From positions 1 through 64,000 of the forward strand of contig CALGIJ010000025.1 of the NCBI GenBank assembly GCA_937915545.1: 64,000 nt of DNA, written 5' to 3'. Numbering within the stretch: position 1 is the stretch's first letter; the number at the start of each line of letters is the position of its first letter. The notes beneath the pieces were generated by a model that was not told the origin of the DNA, did not search any database, and worked only from the letters and a program-made list of their open reading frames with translations. Origin of the DNA: an uncultured Desulfobacterales bacterium. GTDB lineage: Bacteria > Desulfobacterota > Desulfobulbia > Desulfobulbales > Desulfocapsaceae. Made by a program: the position numbers and the translations under genes. This document shows, piece after piece, positions 1 to 8,870 of the stretch.

Positions 1-523
1 ACGGCACTAAGCGATCTTCCGCAGATTACTCTTCGCTCAGCCACTGGCTCAGGGTTCGGATTTTATCGGGGCGTGGACTCATACCCGAGAATCGCCTCTT
101 GCCGGGCCCGGGCGGTACAGCCTGTTCCTGGCCTCATCGCCTGCATAAGAGGGCTCTTGTCAGCGGCCATCCTTTCCACCAGGCCGTCGCTCGGCACGGG
201 AAATATCCTCCTCAAGGCCTAGTCGAGCCTGCACGCCCGCCTTTGACAAATGACGACCAGGAAAGCAGGGCGGTGACGCTGGCGCAATAATGTCGCCTGC
301 TTTTTCGTTATGACTGCTGGCAAAGCGGACGAAAACATCGGTCAACTGACCAGCCGGCAAATACTTCTCACGCTGCATGAACAACACAGTGCAAGGTGTA
401 TGCTCGCTGGAAGCCTGACTCTGCGCTGTTTCCTCTTGTCGCAGTGAAGGAATCGCCGATGACCAAACGTAAGAGAAGGTGCGGGCAAGACCCTCCTCTT
501 ACAACGAGCCCCCCGAAAGCGAC
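1..523. other. Left-end stretch without a confident gene
   Basis: No reading frame here looks like a known protein; the longest are 60-75 codons with unconvincing composition. Two fragments are worth recording. On plus, an ATG at 460 has an AAGGA seven bases upstream and opens with the residues MTKRKRR, a common beginning of IS3-family transposase OrfA, but the similarity stops after seven codons and the frame ends after 22. On minus, a short frame ending near position 20 closes with an 18-codon stretch after an ATG at about 82. The segment may be decayed mobile or coding DNA; that is a guess. Confidence 0.3.
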
Positions 524-826
524 CTAACGCGCGGCACGCAGATCGCGCAGGCGCACCTTCAGATCGCCATACATGCTCGCGGCGTCTGGCGGGGAGACCA
601 TGGCCACAGCGGCAATGAAAATGCCGATAAGGATGGCGATGCTTACCGCGACACCTATGGCAAGACCAACAACGAAGAGAATCAACTGGCCAATGCCGAC
701 GATGAAGCCGAGAAAACCCCCGCTGTTGGCGTCGCCCGAAGAGGCGGCAATGGAAGCGAGAACGATCACTGCGACGAGGATACCTGCGGATTGCAGCAGA
801 GGACGGCGAAATTGATTGGTGCTCAT
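524..826 (-). CDS. Small hydrophobic membrane protein, unknown function
   Basis: A 100-residue protein I do not recognise. It has a short basic N-terminus, a hydrophobic segment at about residues 11-28 that could be an anchor or signal, a Gly/Ser-rich linker, then one long or two closely spaced membrane segments at about 40-80, and a charged C-terminus rich in Arg. The start at 826 is supported by GGGAG four bases upstream of the ATG. It lies 145 bp downstream of the M48 protease gene on the same strand. A weak promoter-like pair at 873-900 would allow separate transcription. It resembles the many small multi-pass proteins of unknown role; no function is proposed. Confidence 0.7.
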   Translation of the reverse strand: MSTNQFRRPLLQSAGILVAVIVLASIAASSGDANSGGFLGFIVGIGQLILFVVGLAIGVAVSIAILIGIFIAAVAMVSPPDAASMYGDLKVRLRDLRAAR

Positions 827-872
827 AGGGTCTCCCGTAAAAGTTGCCGGTTTCTGATTGCGTCTTTGTTGA

Positions 873-900
873 ATATTAACATGTTGCGGGCAAAGCGCAA
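873..900 (-). promoter_or_regulatory. Weak sigma-70-like promoter before the small membrane protein
   Basis: On minus, TTGCGC (895-900) and TAATAT (873-878) are separated by 16 bp and lie upstream of the ATG at 826. Each hexamer matches the consensus at about four of six positions, so this is only a candidate. Confidence 0.3.
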
Positions 901-971
901 GGCCGCTTGGTGATCATGACGCAGATCAGCGATGAGGATAATGTCCTCCCCGCAGGTTGTCAGCTGGCATT

Positions 972-2243
972 TCACGACCTTCGAGGAACTGACCTTGTCT
1001 CTTCTGGCGCTGGCGAACGTTCGAGTCTGGCGATTCTGGAGAGGATCGGCGGGTGACTGTAGTGAAGCAGGACGGCAAGTGCATGGGGGGTGAGATGGGA
1101 GAAATTGGCAGCGGAGAGTTTCTTCAGGGCAGTGGCCAGCTGTGTGCTGTCGTTCAGGGTGGTGGCGGCGAATTGGTCGGCTGCGTATTCATAGGATCTC
1201 GACACGGCGTTGAAGCATGCCGAGACGATCAGACTGCAGGGGGTAAAGACGATGGAGAAGAAGATCAGCGAGGCATGGACGGAAGGCTGGCTCATACCGA
1301 AAGCGATCGAAATCCGTTCGAGTTCGAGGAACAGGGACAATAGCCAGAGCATCGCCAGTCCCTGGAGGAGAGAGGCGATAAGATTTTTGAGGACGTGGTG
1401 CAATTTGCAGTGGCCGATCTCATGGGCGAGTACCGCGACTATCTCCTGAGGAGAAAGCTTTGCCACCAGGGTGTCGAAGAGCACCACCTTGCGGAACCGG
1501 CCTATGCCGGTGAAGAAGGCATTGGCCTTCGAGGATCTCTTTGACCCATCCATGGTATACACGCCCTGTATGGCAAAATTCTGGCGGCGGGCGTAATGGT
1601 TGATGTCGTCGGCCAGGGGGCCTTCCTTCAGGGGTGTCAGGGTGTTGAACAGAGGCAGGATGAGCACTGGGGCGAGCACATTGATGGCGATGGAAAAAAC
1701 AGCAATGGCGCCCCAGCTGTAGAGCCAGGCGAGTGGACCGGCATTGGTGAAGAACCACAGCACGAAGGCTAGCAGCGGACCGCCGAGACAAAGGACGAGC
1801 AGAAGAGCCTTGAGAAGGTCGGTAATATAGGTGGAGGCTGTGGTGCGGTTGAACCCGAAGCGCTCCTCGATGACGAAGATCCGGTAGAGGGAGAAGGGCA
1901 GATCGAGGACAAAAGTGAAGAGGAGCAGTGTGGCGACGAAGAGCAGGCCAATGAGCAAAGGGTGTTCGATGAGGCCACGAAGCCACCTGTCGAGGGTATC
2001 GAAGCCACCGGTCACGGAAAAGAGAACCACCGCCGCAAGCGACATGCTCTCTCGCCAGAGCGAGAGACGGGTCACCGCTCTGGTGTACCGAACCGACTTT
2101 TCGTAGCTTGGCAGGTCGAAAAATGCTGCCAGTTCCGCAGGAGGCTGCGGGGCCAGCGCGCGCAGGTTGAGCAGAGAGGATATCGTTTCAAGGCCGTGGG
2201 CGGCGACGAGGAAGGCGAGGATGACGAGCAACCAGGGATCCAT
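972..2243 (-). CDS. M48 family (Ste24/CAAX-type) membrane zinc metalloprotease
   Basis: A 423-residue integral membrane protease of the Ste24/CAAX-prenyl-protease-1 family. The zinc motif HEIGH is at residues 274-278 and the third ligand is probably Glu352 in the YEYAAD segment, matching the Ste24 layout. Membrane segments are visible at about 1-20, 68-82, 95-115, 142-165, 170-195 and 290-345; the N-terminal half before the GFN sequence (about 130) is typical of the family. Bacteria lack CAAX prenylation, so members are thought to act in membrane-protein quality control, as HtpX does; the substrate here is unknown. It follows nuoN by 96 bp on the same strand and may be read from the nuo operon, but no direct functional link is evident. 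No strong ribosome binding site is seen, so the start is somewhat uncertain. Confidence 0.9.
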   Translation of the reverse strand: MDPWLLVILAFLVAAHGLETISSLLNLRALAPQPPAELAAFFDLPSYEKSVRYTRAVTRLSLWRESMSLAAVVLFSVTGGFDTLDRWLRGLIEHPLLIGLLFVATLLLFTFVLDLPFSLYRIFVIEERFGFNRTTASTYITDLLKALLLVLCLGGPLLAFVLWFFTNAGPLAWLYSWGAIAVFSIAINVLAPVLILPLFNTLTPLKEGPLADDINHYARRQNFAIQGVYTMDGSKRSSKANAFFTGIGRFRKVVLFDTLVAKLSPQEIVAVLAHEIGHCKLHHVLKNLIASLLQGLAMLWLLSLFLELERISIAFGMSQPSVHASLIFFSIVFTPCSLIVSACFNAVSRSYEYAADQFAATTLNDSTQLATALKKLSAANFSHLTPHALAVLLHYSHPPILSRIARLERSPAPEETRSVPRRS

Positions 2244-2339
2244 GGGGCCACGGGGACGAAATGAGAGGCGACAGCAGCGGCAGGGGGCAGCACGACGAGC
2301 ACCGCGCGGTGCGGTGCCTGGTCATTGACAGCCCTTCAG

Positions 2340-3752
2340 CTACATGATCGCCTGGATGGCCACCGAGGTCATTTCCAGGAAGGGCGATGGCGCGACCCCC
2401 ATGGCGATAACGATGACGATGAGCAGCAGAGAAAGCACTTTCTGCCGGCCTCCGACGAGGATCGGTTCGCGAACCTCGCTGTCGGTACAGAAGGTCACCC
2501 TGACAATGGAGAGGTAATAATAAATGGCGATGGCGGTGTTGATGGCGGCAAGTACCACCAGCAGGATATGGCCTTGCTTGAAGGCGTTGACCAGGAGAAA
2601 GAACTTGCCGGTGAAGCCGACGAAGGGCGGGATGCCGGCCAAGGCGAAGAGTCCGATGGAGAGGGTAACGGCCAGCAGCGGGGCACGCTTGTGAAGTCCG
2701 GTGAAATCTTCGATGGCGACGTTCTCGCCCTTGGTGGAGATGGTGCAGATGACCAGGAAACAGGCGAGGTTCATGAACACATAGCCGATGATATAGTACA
2801 TGGCGGTGGCATAACCTTCGTGTTCCAGGGTGAGCAGGCCGACGAGGACGAAGCCGGCGTGGGAAATACCGGAAAAGCCGAGCAGCCTCTTGATGTCCTT
2901 TTGCACCAGGGCCGAGAGGTTGCCGTAGAACATCGATAGCAGGGCGCAGACCACCAGGAGGCCGACGATGGCCTCGGTCTCTCCGTTGACCAGGGTGAGC
3001 AGGCGGATCAGCAGGGCGACTGCCGCCAGCTTGGGGATGGCGGCGATAAAGGCCGTGGTCTCGTTGGCGCTGCCCTGGTAGACATCTGGCACCCAGAAAT
3101 GCAGGGGGAAGATCGCCAGCTTGTAGAAGAACCCCGCCAGCACAAGGATGATCGCCACTACCGCGGCCGGCTGGCCGAAGCTGAGGTTGAGCTGCTCGGT
3201 GATCACCGCCAATTGGGTCGAGCCGGTGAGACCGAAGAGGTAACTCATGCCAAAGAGCATCAATCCGGTGGCCATGACACCGAAGAGCAGATACTTGATG
3301 CCCGCTTCCACCTGAATCCCGGCCGCCGAGTGGCGGTTGCGCATCGGCACCATGATGTAGACGGCGAAGGAAGAAAGCTCGAGGGAGACGAAGATGGCGA
3401 GCAATTCGACGCTCGATACGAGCATCATCAGTCCGAGGACGGAGATGAACATGAACAGGTAGTACTCGGCCTGCACTGTGGCGGTGATCCCCGGATGGCG
3501 GTCGCAGAAGAGGATGACGAGCAGCGTGCCCAGGGCAATGAGCACCTTGAAAAGCTGGGAGAAGTAGTCGACCTGGTAGGCCTTGTAGAACAGCTCGCCT
3601 TCGCTTCTCAGGGAAATGAGGGCAGAGAGCAGCACCAGGGCTGCCATACCGGCGGCGATGGAGTGCAGCTGTTTGCCGTTGGCTTTCCGGAGGCTGAGCA
3701 GGAAGAAGACCAGGCTGACGCCCAACAGGGTCAATTCGGGGAGGAATGACAT
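2340..3752 (-). CDS. nuoN: NADH-quinone oxidoreductase (complex I) subunit N
   Basis: A 470-residue antiporter-like membrane subunit of the complex I proton-pumping arm. It has about 14 membrane helices and the conserved charged residues of the family: Glu125 in TM5, Lys211 before the FPLHFW motif in TM7, and Lys241 in TM8, with a further Lys in the GFTGKF motif of TM12. Length is close to the roughly 480 residues usual for NuoN. It is the last gene of the nuo operon; nuoM ends 36 bp upstream. The start at 3752 has AAGG-containing sequence about nine bases upstream. NuoN sits between NuoM and the NuoA/J/K/H part of the membrane arm. Confidence 0.95.
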   Translation of the reverse strand: MSFLPELTLLGVSLVFFLLSLRKANGKQLHSIAAGMAALVLLSALISLRSEGELFYKAYQVDYFSQLFKVLIALGTLLVILFCDRHPGITATVQAEYYLFMFISVLGLMMLVSSVELLAIFVSLELSSFAVYIMVPMRNRHSAAGIQVEAGIKYLLFGVMATGLMLFGMSYLFGLTGSTQLAVITEQLNLSFGQPAAVVAIILVLAGFFYKLAIFPLHFWVPDVYQGSANETTAFIAAIPKLAAVALLIRLLTLVNGETEAIVGLLVVCALLSMFYGNLSALVQKDIKRLLGFSGISHAGFVLVGLLTLEHEGYATAMYYIIGYVFMNLACFLVICTISTKGENVAIEDFTGLHKRAPLLAVTLSIGLFALAGIPPFVGFTGKFFLLVNAFKQGHILLVVLAAINTAIAIYYYLSIVRVTFCTDSEVREPILVGGRQKVLSLLLIVIVIAMGVAPSPFLEMTSVAIQAIM

Positions 3753-3788
3753 GTTCTATCCCTTACGCGAGCGGGTTGAGTGTTTCGA

Positions 3789-5330
3789 TCACCGTATGAG
3801 CGCTCCGGCGGCGGCGATGGCATGGTTCTGGTGCGCCTCGAACTGCTGCAGGAGGTGGTCTACGCTGCAATGCATCAAGTCGATGAAGGGCTGGGGCCCC
3901 AGGCCGATCCACAGGACAAAGAAGAGGAAGGGCGTGAGCACCACGATTTCCCGGAGGTTGAGGTCGTTGATCCACGACTGGTCGGGATTGTTGGTGCCGC
4001 CCCAGATGATCTTCTGCAGCATGCGCAGCATGTAGGCTGCCGCCAGCACCGCGCCTGGAATGGAGGCCAGGGCGAGAGTGGGGAAGCGCTGCAAGGCCGT
4101 GTCGAACTGGAAGGCCCCGGCGATGATCATGAACTCGCCGACAAAGCTGTTGGTTCCGGGGAAACCGAAGGAGGACAGGGAGAAAAAGGCCAGGAATGTG
4201 ATGAACACAGGCATGTATTTGCCGACACCGGTGGCGGAGAGCAGTTCGCGGCTGTGGGTCCGCTCGTAGATCATGCCGACACAGAGGAAGAGCGCCCCGG
4301 TGGTGATGCCGTGGTTGACCATCTGCAGGATCGCCCCCTCGACGCCCCTGACGTTGAGGACGAAGATACCCAGGGTGACGAAGCCCATATGCCCCACCGA
4401 CGAATAGGCGATGAGCTTCTTCATGTCCTGCTGCGCCAGGGCGGTGAATCCGCCGTAGATGATGCCGGCGATGGACAGCCACAGCACATAGGGGGCGAGG
4501 ACGATGGTGGCCTCCGGGGTGATCGGCAGGGCGAAGCGCAGAAAGCCGTAGGTACCCATCTTGAGGAGAATGCTGGCGAGGATCACCGAGCCGGCCGTCG
4601 GCGCTTCGACATGGGCCGCCGGCAGCCAGGTGTGGAAGGGAAACATCGGCACCTTGATGGCGAAGGCCAGGAAGAAGGCCAGGAAGACCAGGACCTGGGC
4701 CGAGAAGGGGTAGTCCTGCCACATCATCTCGGGGATGAAGAAGCTGTAGTTGTTGGTGGCATAGAGCCAGATGATGGCCACCAGGAGGAGAATCGAGCCG
4801 GCCAGGGTATAGAGGAAGAACTTGACCGAGGCGTAGATCTTGCGCGGCCCGCCCCAGATGGCGATGAGCAGGTACATGGGGATGAGCATCGCTTCCCAGA
4901 GGATGTAGAAGAGGACGAAGTCCAAGGCCACGAAAACACCGATCATCGCCGTCTCCATGACCAGCAGACAGATCATGAAGATCTTCACCCTGCTGGTGAT
5001 ATAGGTCCACGAGGCGAGGACGCAGAAGGGCATGATCAGGGTGGTGAGCAGCAGCAGGAGAATAGAGATGCCGTCGACGCCGATGGTGTAGTTGATATTG
5101 AAGGCCTCGATCCAGCGGTGGTGTTCGACGAGCTGGAACCTGGCGGTGGCGGTGTCGAAGTCGGCGAGCACGAACAGCGAGAGGAGGGCGACGGCGCCGC
5201 TGACCACGAGGGTGAATATGCGGCAGGCCTGTTCGCTGTTGAGGAACAGCAGGGCGACGGCTCCGGCCAGCGGCAGAAAGATGAGCACCGAGAGGATGGG
5301 GAAGCCGGAGTTGAACAGTAGTTGATCCAT
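3789..5330 (-). CDS. nuoM: NADH-quinone oxidoreductase (complex I) subunit M
   Basis: A 513-residue antiporter-like subunit of complex I, translocating protons in the central membrane arm. Signature residues are intact: Glu146 in the LWEAMLIP motif (TM5), Lys226 before FPFHTWLP (TM7), Lys257 (TM8), and a Glu in the VGEF motif near TM12, as in E. coli NuoM. The family motif HVEAPTAGS follows TM7. Length matches NuoM (about 500). It lies between the 596-residue NuoL/MrpD-like gene (28 bp upstream) and nuoN, the usual L-M-N order. Confidence 0.96.
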   Translation of the reverse strand: MDQLLFNSGFPILSVLIFLPLAGAVALLFLNSEQACRIFTLVVSGAVALLSLFVLADFDTATARFQLVEHHRWIEAFNINYTIGVDGISILLLLLTTLIMPFCVLASWTYITSRVKIFMICLLVMETAMIGVFVALDFVLFYILWEAMLIPMYLLIAIWGGPRKIYASVKFFLYTLAGSILLLVAIIWLYATNNYSFFIPEMMWQDYPFSAQVLVFLAFFLAFAIKVPMFPFHTWLPAAHVEAPTAGSVILASILLKMGTYGFLRFALPITPEATIVLAPYVLWLSIAGIIYGGFTALAQQDMKKLIAYSSVGHMGFVTLGIFVLNVRGVEGAILQMVNHGITTGALFLCVGMIYERTHSRELLSATGVGKYMPVFITFLAFFSLSSFGFPGTNSFVGEFMIIAGAFQFDTALQRFPTLALASIPGAVLAAAYMLRMLQKIIWGGTNNPDQSWINDLNLREIVVLTPFLFFVLWIGLGPQPFIDLMHCSVDHLLQQFEAHQNHAIAAAGALIR

Positions 5331-5358
5331 TGCCAGGTTTCCTTCAGTTCATAAGGGA

Positions 5359-7149
5359 TTAGAGGCAGACATAGGCGATGAGGATGATGGCGGCGAAGGT
5401 GACCGCATAGTAGATGGTCTGCTGTATATGCCCCCGTTGCAGGACCAGCGCCAATCGACGCCCAATGGCGCGGACGCAGAGGGCGCTGCCGTCGACGAGG
5501 CCATCGATGCCGTGCCAGTCGAACCACGCCCAGAACCTGGCGGTCACCATCAACCCGTAGAGGCCGACCACGCGATAGGCCGCCCCCCAGGCGTTGTCCA
5601 GCCACTGCAGCGGACGCTCGGCCAGCCACAGGAAGAGGCGGCCGCCATAGCGGTAGAACCAGTCGAGGTCGAGGCTGATGGTGGGCCTGGCGGCCAGCCT
5701 GTCCTTGAGAAAGACGAAGGCGATGGCGGTCACGAAGAGGATCTGCAGGGTCTCGCTGAGGTGGTAGGAGGTGTAGGGGTGGAAGGTGGTGTCCCGGTAG
5801 GGGAGCATATCGTAGAGAAACGGCATATAGGTGCCGACGAGAAAACAGAAGAAGGCGGCGACGAGCATGGCGAGATGCATGTTCCACGGCGGGTCCGCCG
5901 CCCGGCGCATGGTCTCGTCGCTGCAGCGGCTCTCGCCGAAGAAGATCAGGTAGGGCAGGCGCAACCCGGCGACGAGGAAAGTGCCCACCGAGACCATGGA
6001 CAGCAGGAAGCCGGCCCAGAGGAGGTGGGCCTCGAAGCTGGCGGCGACGATCATCGCCTTGGAGACGAAGCCGGAGAAGAGGGGGAAGGCGGAGACGGAT
6101 ATGCCGCCGATGATCATGAACACCATGGTGTTGGGCATCTTTTTGTAGAGCCCGCCGAGCTCGGTGAAGCGGCACACGCCGGTGCTGTGGATAACCGCCC
6201 CGGCGGCCATGAAGAGCAGTCCCTTGTAGAGGATGTGGGCAAACGCGTGGGCGCAGGTGCCGTTGATGGCCAGGGCGGTGCCGATGCCGACGCCGGCCAC
6301 CATATAGCCGACCTGGCTGACGATCTCCCAGCCAAGCAGGCGGCGAATGTCGTTCTCCATCAGGGCGTAGACGATGCCGTAGATGGCCATGATCACCCCG
6401 AGGACGATGAGGATGTCGAAGCCGGCGAAGGCGCGGGCCAGGGTATAGACCGCCGTCTTGGTGGTGAAGGCGCACATGAACACCGCCCCGGTCACCGTCG
6501 CCTTGCTGTAGGCGTCGGGCAGCCACGAATGGAGCGGCGGGACGGCGGCGTTGAGCATCAGGCCGGCCATGATCAGCCAGGTAAAGAGGTGGGTGTCCTG
6601 CTCGTTGAGGAGGGTGAAGGAGATGTCGCCGGTGGCCTGATAGCGCAGGACGAAGCCGAGCAGCAGCAAAACGCCACCGAAGGTGTGCACCAGCAGGTAG
6701 CGGTAGCCGGCGGCCAGCGCCCCCTCCTCCTTGTTGAACCACACCAGGAAGGTCGAGGCGAAGGCCATCATCTCCCAGAAGAGAAAGAGCACCAGGTAAT
6801 CACCGGCGTAGATGACGCCAAGGCTGCCGGCGACGTAAAACCAGCTGGCGAGGTGCTGCCAGTTGTCCTTGACGTGCAGGCCATAGATGGTGCCGATGAT
6901 GGCCATCAGCCCCATGATAAAGCCGAAGATGGAGGAAAGATTGTCAACACGGGCGAAGGTCAGGGTCCAGCGGTCCATGAAAACCACCTCGCCATAGACT
7001 CCCGGCTGCCAGTTGAGGGCGAGCACCGCCACGAAGGTGGCGATGGGCACAGAGCAGAGATAGAGCTTGCGGAACGGCTCCCTGATCAGCGGCAGCAGCA
7101 CCGCGCCGATGATGAGGAGCAGAGCCGGGTGGAGAAAACTAGTCGTCAT
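5359..7149 (-). CDS. NuoL/MrpD-like proton-translocating antiporter subunit of complex I (596 aa)
   Basis: A large antiporter-type subunit occupying the nuoL position. The core is recognisable: Glu126 in the FWEMMAF motif (TM5), PPLHSWLPDAY (TM7), then a KATVTGAVF segment and FTTKTAVY with Lys231 (TM8), and Lys364 in GFVSKA (TM12). It lacks the canonical NuoL motif with PTPVSAL after TM7 and belongs to the subfamily often annotated as Na+/H+ antiporter subunit D. The C-terminal ~130 residues include an amphipathic stretch and a final hydrophobic helix, compatible with the lateral helix of NuoL. Position 200, where the pumping Lys of TM7 normally stands, is Asn. It overlaps the preceding 84-codon gene by 11 bp. 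Whether it is the true distal NuoL or an added module cannot be settled by eye. Confidence 0.88.
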   Translation of the reverse strand: MTTSFLHPALLLIIGAVLLPLIREPFRKLYLCSVPIATFVAVLALNWQPGVYGEVVFMDRWTLTFARVDNLSSIFGFIMGLMAIIGTIYGLHVKDNWQHLASWFYVAGSLGVIYAGDYLVLFLFWEMMAFASTFLVWFNKEEGALAAGYRYLLVHTFGGVLLLLGFVLRYQATGDISFTLLNEQDTHLFTWLIMAGLMLNAAVPPLHSWLPDAYSKATVTGAVFMCAFTTKTAVYTLARAFAGFDILIVLGVIMAIYGIVYALMENDIRRLLGWEIVSQVGYMVAGVGIGTALAINGTCAHAFAHILYKGLLFMAAGAVIHSTGVCRFTELGGLYKKMPNTMVFMIIGGISVSAFPLFSGFVSKAMIVAASFEAHLLWAGFLLSMVSVGTFLVAGLRLPYLIFFGESRCSDETMRRAADPPWNMHLAMLVAAFFCFLVGTYMPFLYDMLPYRDTTFHPYTSYHLSETLQILFVTAIAFVFLKDRLAARPTISLDLDWFYRYGGRLFLWLAERPLQWLDNAWGAAYRVVGLYGLMVTARFWAWFDWHGIDGLVDGSALCVRAIGRRLALVLQRGHIQQTIYYAVTFAAIILIAYVCL

Positions 7150-7393
7150 AGTAATCCTCTCGGGTCATGATTCCGCTTTTGCCGAACCAGCGGGAGAAAA
7201 AGACCAGCACCAGGCAGGCGAGGAGGGTGAAGAGGGCCCAGAAACCGGGGATGTACTGTTCCATCCAGGTGTGGGCATGGCTCGTGTCGACCCCGGCCAC
7301 AGACCAGACCAGCAGCACCGCCAAGGCGATGATCGCTGCGGTCTGCACCGCCTTGGGGCGGGCTTTGAGGAATTCGATCAGTTGGACGATCAT
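7139..7393 (-). CDS. Small two-helix membrane protein within the nuo operon
   Basis: An 84-residue protein with two hydrophobic helices (about 18-36 and 49-70) and an acidic C-terminal tail ending YYDD. Its ATG (7391-7393) overlaps the stop codon of the 492-residue antiporter gene in an ATGA arrangement, and its own end overlaps the next antiporter gene by 11 bp, so translation is very likely coupled to both. I do not recognise a named family. Its fixed place between two antiporter subunits suggests an accessory or linker subunit of the enlarged membrane arm, by analogy with small supernumerary subunits of Mrp and Nuo complexes; this is inference. Confidence 0.75.
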   Translation of the reverse strand: MIVQLIEFLKARPKAVQTAAIIALAVLLVWSVAGVDTSHAHTWMEQYIPGFWALFTLLACLVLVFFSRWFGKSGIMTREDYYDD

Positions 7394-8868
7394 CCGGTCA
7401 CCACCTTGACGAAGTGCATCATGAATTGGGGAAAGATACCAATGATCACCGAGATGAGGCAGGCGATGAGGATGGGCACGAGCATCGCCAGAGGCGCCTC
7501 TTTGATACCGGTATAGGGTTCCGTCGCGGGACGCTTGCCGAAAAAGGCCTTGTAGGTGATCGGCGCGAAGTAGGCGGCGTTGAGCATGGTGCTGGCAATG
7601 AGCAGCAGCAGGATACCGAACTGGTGAGCCTCCACCGATCCCACCAGCAGATTCCACTTGGTGATGAACCCGGCCACCGGCGGTGCCCCGATCATGCTCA
7701 GCGAGGCAATGGCGAAGGCGCCGAAGGTGAAGGGCATGGTCCTGCCCAGGCCCTCCATCTCGGAGATGTATTTTTTATGGGTGGCGACGTAGATGGCGCC
7801 GGCGCAGAAGAACAGGGTGATCTTGGAGAAGGCGTGGTTGACGATATGGATGAGGCCGCCCTGGATGGCCGGTTCGGTGAGCAGGGCGACGCCGAGGATG
7901 ATGTAGGAGAGTTGGCTGACCGTGGAATAGGCCAGCCGCGACTTGAGGTTGTCCTTGGAGAGGGCGATAATCGAGGCGGCGACCACGGTGAAACCGACGA
8001 AATAGGCGGTGGGGATGCCGAGGTTGAGGGCGCCCATGGTCTCGGTGCCGAAGACGTAGAGCATGACCCTGGTGGTGCAGAACACCCCGACCTTGACCAC
8101 CGCCACCGCATGGAGCAGGGCCGAGACCGGGGTGGGCGCGACCATCGCCCCGGGCAGCCAGTGATGGAAGGGCATGACGCCGTTCTTGGCGAAGCCGAAG
8201 AGACAGAAGATGTAGAGCATGATCACCAGGGTCGAGTTGGCATCCTTGGGGAAGATGCCGCCAGTGATGGTCGCGGCGAAATCGAGGGTGCCGGTAAGCA
8301 CGTAGATGAGGATCATCGCCGGCAGCAGGAAGGCCTTGGCGGTGGCGGTCAGGTAAACGAGATACTTGCGTGCGCCGTGGTAGCCCTCATCGTCCTGGTG
8401 ATGAGCCACCAAGGGGTAGGTGCAGATGGAGACCAGCTCGTAGAAGAGGTACATGGTGAAGAGGTTGTCGGAGAAGGCCACGCCGATGGCCCCGAAGATG
8501 GCCAGGGCGAAGCAGGCGTTGAAGCGGGTCTGGGCGTGTTCCTTGAGGCCGCGCATATAGCCCATGGAGTAGAACACGGCGATGGTCCACAGAGACGAGG
8601 CGACCAGGGCGAAGATCATCGACATGGCGTCGGCCCTGAGGGTCACCGAGACCCCGGGCAAGAGGGAGAACATGTGAAAGATCAGTCTCTTGCCCTGCCT
8701 GACTTCGGCAACCATCGACACCACCACCAGCAACAGCAGGATGGAGGAGATCGAGGAGATGGCCTCCCTGACATTTTCCCTGTCCCCCTTGAGCATCACC
8801 CCCAGGGTGCCGATCAGGGGGATGAGCAGGGCGAAGAGGAGCCTGTAGTCGTTTGCCGGTGCGTCCAT
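7390..8868 (-). CDS. MrpD/NuoL-like antiporter subunit of complex I (492 aa)
   Basis: A 492-residue antiporter-type subunit with Glu144 in the FYELVSICTYP motif (TM5), Lys228 before MPFHHWLP (TM7), the APTPVSALLHA motif with His253, Lys259 (TM8), and a Lys in GFITKWN (TM12). It therefore keeps the full set of residues associated with proton translocation. It ends soon after TM14, so it lacks a NuoL-type lateral helix and resembles MrpD most. It follows nuoK by only 2 bp and overlaps the 84-codon gene by 4 bp, so it is an integral operon member. Together with the 596-residue protein, NuoM and NuoN, it makes four antiporter-type subunits in this operon, one more than in standard complex I. Confidence 0.88.
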   Translation of the reverse strand: MDAPANDYRLLFALLIPLIGTLGVMLKGDRENVREAISSISSILLLLVVVSMVAEVRQGKRLIFHMFSLLPGVSVTLRADAMSMIFALVASSLWTIAVFYSMGYMRGLKEHAQTRFNACFALAIFGAIGVAFSDNLFTMYLFYELVSICTYPLVAHHQDDEGYHGARKYLVYLTATAKAFLLPAMILIYVLTGTLDFAATITGGIFPKDANSTLVIMLYIFCLFGFAKNGVMPFHHWLPGAMVAPTPVSALLHAVAVVKVGVFCTTRVMLYVFGTETMGALNLGIPTAYFVGFTVVAASIIALSKDNLKSRLAYSTVSQLSYIILGVALLTEPAIQGGLIHIVNHAFSKITLFFCAGAIYVATHKKYISEMEGLGRTMPFTFGAFAIASLSMIGAPPVAGFITKWNLLVGSVEAHQFGILLLLIASTMLNAAYFAPITYKAFFGKRPATEPYTGIKEAPLAMLVPILIACLISVIIGIFPQFMMHFVKVVTG

Positions 8869-8870
8869 GT

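Noticed and set aside
3780..5321. A 513-codon open frame antisense to nuoM
   Set aside because: Shadow of nuoM caused by high GC and codon bias; composition is Glu/Asp/Gly-rich without family traits.
5428..7170. A 580-codon open frame antisense to the 596-residue antiporter gene
   Set aside because: Same type of shadow; no domain, no ribosome site.
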